NCBI GenBank assembly: GCA_947178685.1
Contig: CAMWZE010000032.1
Coordinates: 1 to 9,854, forward strand
Length of the DNA stretch: 9,854 nt
DNA from: an uncultured Porphyromonadaceae bacterium
GTDB lineage: Bacteria; Bacteroidota; Bacteroidia; Bacteroidales; Muribaculaceae
Reading direction: 5' to 3'
A program made the translations under genes and the position numbers. Under the pieces are notes generated by a model. That model was not told the origin of the DNA, did not search any database, and saw nothing but the letters and a program-made list of their open reading frames with translations. Position 1 is the first letter of the stretch. Each line of letters starts with the position of its first letter. Shown piece after piece: positions 7,986-9,854 of the stretch.

Positions 7986-9339
7986 CGCGTATATTCTGCA
8001 TACCGGTCACGAAGAGCACAAGACGCTCGAAACCGAGACCGAAGCCGCTGTGTGGCACCGTTCCATATTTACGGGTGTCGAGATACCAATCCATTCCCTC
8101 AAGGCCGAGTTCCTTCATACGTCCCTGAAGCTTCTCATAGTTCTCCTCTCTCTGGCTGCCGCCGATGATCTCGCCGATCTTGGGGAAGAGCACGTCCATG
8201 GCGCGTACGGTCTTGCCGTCGTCGTTGAGCTTCATATAGAACGCCTTGATCTCCTTGGGATAGTCGGTAAGGATGACCGGCTTCTTGAAATGCTCCTCCA
8301 CAAGGAAACGCTCATGCTCGGAGGCGAGATCGGCGCCCCAGAACACGGGGAACTCGAACTTCTTGCCGCTCTCCTCGAGAATCTTCACACCCTCGGTGTA
8401 GGGAAGACGCACGAAGTCGTTGCTCACCACGAAGTTCAGACGCTCTATAAGCTCCTTGTCGAAGTGGTCGTTGAGGAATTGGATATCATCCTTGCAATGT
8501 TCAAGAGCATAGTTGATGCAATATTTGATAAACTCCTCGGCCAGCTCCATATTGTCTTCAATCTCATAGAAAGCCATCTCAGGCTCTATCATCCAGAACT
8601 CGGAGAGGTGGCGCGGGGTATTGGAGTTTTCCGCACGGAATGTGGGCCCGAAGGTATAGATAAGACCGAGCGCAGTGGCGCCGAGCTCACCCTCAAGCTG
8701 ACCCGACACTGTGAGGCAGGCCATCTTTCCGAAGAAATCCTCGGAATAGTCCACCTTCCCGTCTTCAGTCTTGGGAAGCTCGTCGAGCGGAAGGGTTGTC
8801 ACCTGGAACTGTGCACCCGCACCCTCGGCATCCGAAGCCGTGATAAGCGGTGAATTGAAGTAATAGAAACCCTTGTCGTTAAAAAATTTGTGTACGGCAT
8901 AGGCCAAGGCATGGCGTATGCGGAGCACTGCGCCGAACGTGTTGGTGCGCGGACGCAGATGAGCCTTCTCACGAAGGAACTCGAGAGTGTGACCCTTCTT
9001 CTGGAGAGGATAGTCGCTCGGTGCGGTGCCGTAGATCTCAAGTTCCTCGGCCTGCACCTCCACAGTCTGTCCCTTGCCTTGAGAGGCTACCAGCTCACCC
9101 TGCACATGGATGCTTGAGCCGGTTGTGATCGGTTTCAGCTCCTCCTCCGAGAATTTGGAGAGGTCGAACACGATCTGCAGATTATTGATGGTGCTTCCGT
9201 CGTTGAGAGCCACAAACTGCACGTTCTTGTTGCCACGGCGGGTGCGCACCCATCCTTTTACGTCAACTCTCTTGCCGACGAGCCCGGGGGCCTCGGCAAG
9301 GAGTGTGGCGATTGTCTTTCTTCTGATTTCTGTATCCAT
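7942..9339 (-). CDS. asnS: Asparaginyl-tRNA synthetase
   Basis: This cytoplasmic class IIb aminoacyl-tRNA synthetase attaches asparagine to tRNA-Asn using ATP. The 465-residue protein has full family length. The N-terminal OB-fold anticodon-binding domain covers about 20-105 ([21 protein letters not shown], 25-45). The catalytic core carries motif 2 in [24 protein letters not shown] (234-257) and motif 3 in [29 protein letters not shown] (432-460). The family's [15 protein letters not shown] segment is seen as [14 protein letters not shown] (165-178). The EMAF context and the [22 protein letters not shown] ending are those of AsnRS rather than AspRS, so the cell charges tRNA-Asn directly. The ATG at 9337-9339 gives the expected start [10 protein letters not shown], with no Shine-Dalgarno site before it. 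It follows the pseudouridine synthase gene by 30 bases and runs into the DUF4105 gene, which suggests cotranscription. Confidence 0.98.
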   Translation of the reverse strand: MDTEIRRKTIATLLAEAPGLVGKRVDVKGWVRTRRGNKNVQFVALNDGSTINNLQIVFDLSKFSEEELKPITTGSSIHVQGELVASQGKGQTVEVQAEELEIYGTAPSDYPLQKKGHTLEFLREKAHLRPRTNTFGAVLRIRHALAYAVHKFFNDKGFYYFNSPLITASDAEGAGAQFQVTTLPLDELPKTEDGKVDYSEDFFGKMACLTVSGQLEGELGATALGLIYTFGPTFRAENSNTPRHLSEFWMIEPEMAFYEIEDNMELAEEFIKYCINYALEHCKDDIQFLNDHFDKELIERLNFVVSNDFVRLPYTEGVKILEESGKKFEFPVFWGADLASEHERFLVEEHFKKPVILTDYPKEIKAFYMKLNDDGKTVRAMDVLFPKIGEIIGGSQREENYEKLQGRMKELGLEGMDWYLDTRKYGTVPHSGFGLGFERLVLFVTGMQNIRDVIPFPRYPKNCEY

Positions 9340-9369
9340 GACTAATGAAAAACAGCTTCTCTTTATTGA

Positions 9370-9854
9370 TTATTCAAATGAACCCATGCGGAGGAAGTTC
9401 ACCTCCTCCTGAGTGAGGTAGCGCCAGCGACCTCTGGGGAGATTCTTCTTGGTGAGTCCGGCGAAGTATACACGGTCAAGCTTGGTGACACGGTAGCCGA
9501 GGCTCTCGAATATACGGCGCACGATACGGTTGCGGCCGCTGTGGATCTCGATGCCGGCCTGGTTGCGGTCGGTCTCGCTCACATAGCTGATAGCGTCGGC
9601 ATGGATCTCACCATCGTCGAGAGTGATGCCGTCGGCTATGCGCTGCATATCCTCCTCGGAGATATCCTTGTCGGTCCAGACGTGGTAGATCTTCTTCTTC
9701 ACAAACTTGGGGTGAGTGAGCTTGGAGGCGAGATCACCGTCGTTGGTGAGAAGGAGCACGCCGGTGGTGTTGCGGTCAAGACGACCTACAGGATAGATGC
9801 GCTCCTTGCAAGCGTTCTTCACAAGGTCGAGCACAGTGAGACGTCCGTTGGGAT
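9370..9854 (-). CDS. rluB: rRNA pseudouridine synthase, RsuA/RluB family (5' end beyond the window)
   Basis: Enzymes of this family isomerise a specific uridine in ribosomal RNA to pseudouridine, usually during assembly of the large or small subunit. About 161 codons are visible, and the frame stays open to the right edge (PNGRLTVLDLVKNA), so a GTG near 9834 is not the true start. The catalytic motif GRLDRNTTGVLLLTNDGDL contains the active-site Asp at codon 9777-9775. It is followed by KKIYHVW, GIEIHSGRNRIVRRIFESLG (the family's RNR.VRR motif) and LPRGRWRYLTQEE near the C-terminus. Bacteroidota members often carry a long, basic, low-complexity N-terminal region and an S4 domain; both would lie outside this window. 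Assignment to RluB (23S rRNA, large subunit) rather than RsuA, RluE or RluF rests on overall resemblance and is less sure than the family. It is the first visible gene of the run leading to secA. Confidence 0.92.
   Translation of the reverse strand, partial: PNGRLTVLDLVKNACKERIYPVGRLDRNTTGVLLLTNDGDLASKLTHPKFVKKKIYHVWTDKDISEEDMQRIADGITLDDGEIHADAISYVSETDRNQAGIEIHSGRNRIVRRIFESLGYRVTKLDRVYFAGLTKKNLPRGRWRYLTQEEVNFLRMGSFE

Noticed and set aside
8050..8853. 267-codon open frame on the plus strand opposite asnS
   Set aside because: It is antisense to the conserved AsnRS catalytic core; the product is Leu/His-rich with no domain, and there is no sign of its own start or promoter.
9832..9834. GTG as the start of the pseudouridine synthase gene
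   Set aside because: The frame continues upstream to the window edge with family-like sequence (NGRLTVLDLV), and the catalytic motif would lie only 20 residues in, so the gene is cut by the window and this GTG is an internal Val.

Overview
The window reads as an ordinary chromosomal stretch of a Bacteroidota genome, most likely order Bacteroidales. A member of the Muribaculaceae or a close relative is my guess, but the family is not proven. The evidence is a very long SecA of 1167 residues with a C-terminal zinc motif, a Bacteroidales-type DUF4105 membrane protein, a PafA-like phosphatase-fold protein, an RsuA/RluB-type pseudouridine synthase with the RNRIVRRIFE variant, and start codons preceded by A/T-rich sequence instead of Shine-Dalgarno sites. 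All six genes lie on the minus strand, so the order of transcription runs from high to low coordinates.

In transcription order there is first a tight run of five genes: the 3' part of an rRNA pseudouridine synthase gene (from beyond the right edge to 9370), asnS (9339-7942), a DUF4105 membrane protein (7985 or 7910 to 6612), a PafA-like alkaline phosphatase-fold protein (6578-4998) and secA (4956-1453). The gaps are 30, -44 (or +31 with the later start), 33 and 41 bases, and I see no terminator between them, so they probably form one operon. A perfect 32-base palindrome at 1395-1426 lies just after secA and is the likely terminator. After a 234-base intergenic region comes a separately transcribed efflux outer-membrane factor gene (1218 to the left edge).

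The first two genes serve translation (rRNA modification and tRNA-Asn charging). The last three concern the envelope: a periplasmic/inner-membrane protein with a His and Cys arrangement like a permuted papain fold, an exported phosphatase-fold protein, and the Sec motor ATPase.

Two points deserve attention. First, the phosphatase-fold protein seems to have lost the nucleophile, the KxR substrate-binding pair and most metal ligands, so it looks like a pseudoenzyme, and it sits directly before secA. Second, the outer-membrane factor gene carries a one-base insertion near 215-217 and a separate in-frame stop at 87-89, so it is either a pseudogene or holds sequence errors. A strong hairpin also covers the start region of the DUF4105 gene. 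I found no RNA genes, insertion sequences, CRISPR arrays or phage genes. I did not find a clearly new multi-gene system; the secA-linked pseudophosphatase with the DUF4105 protein is the best candidate.
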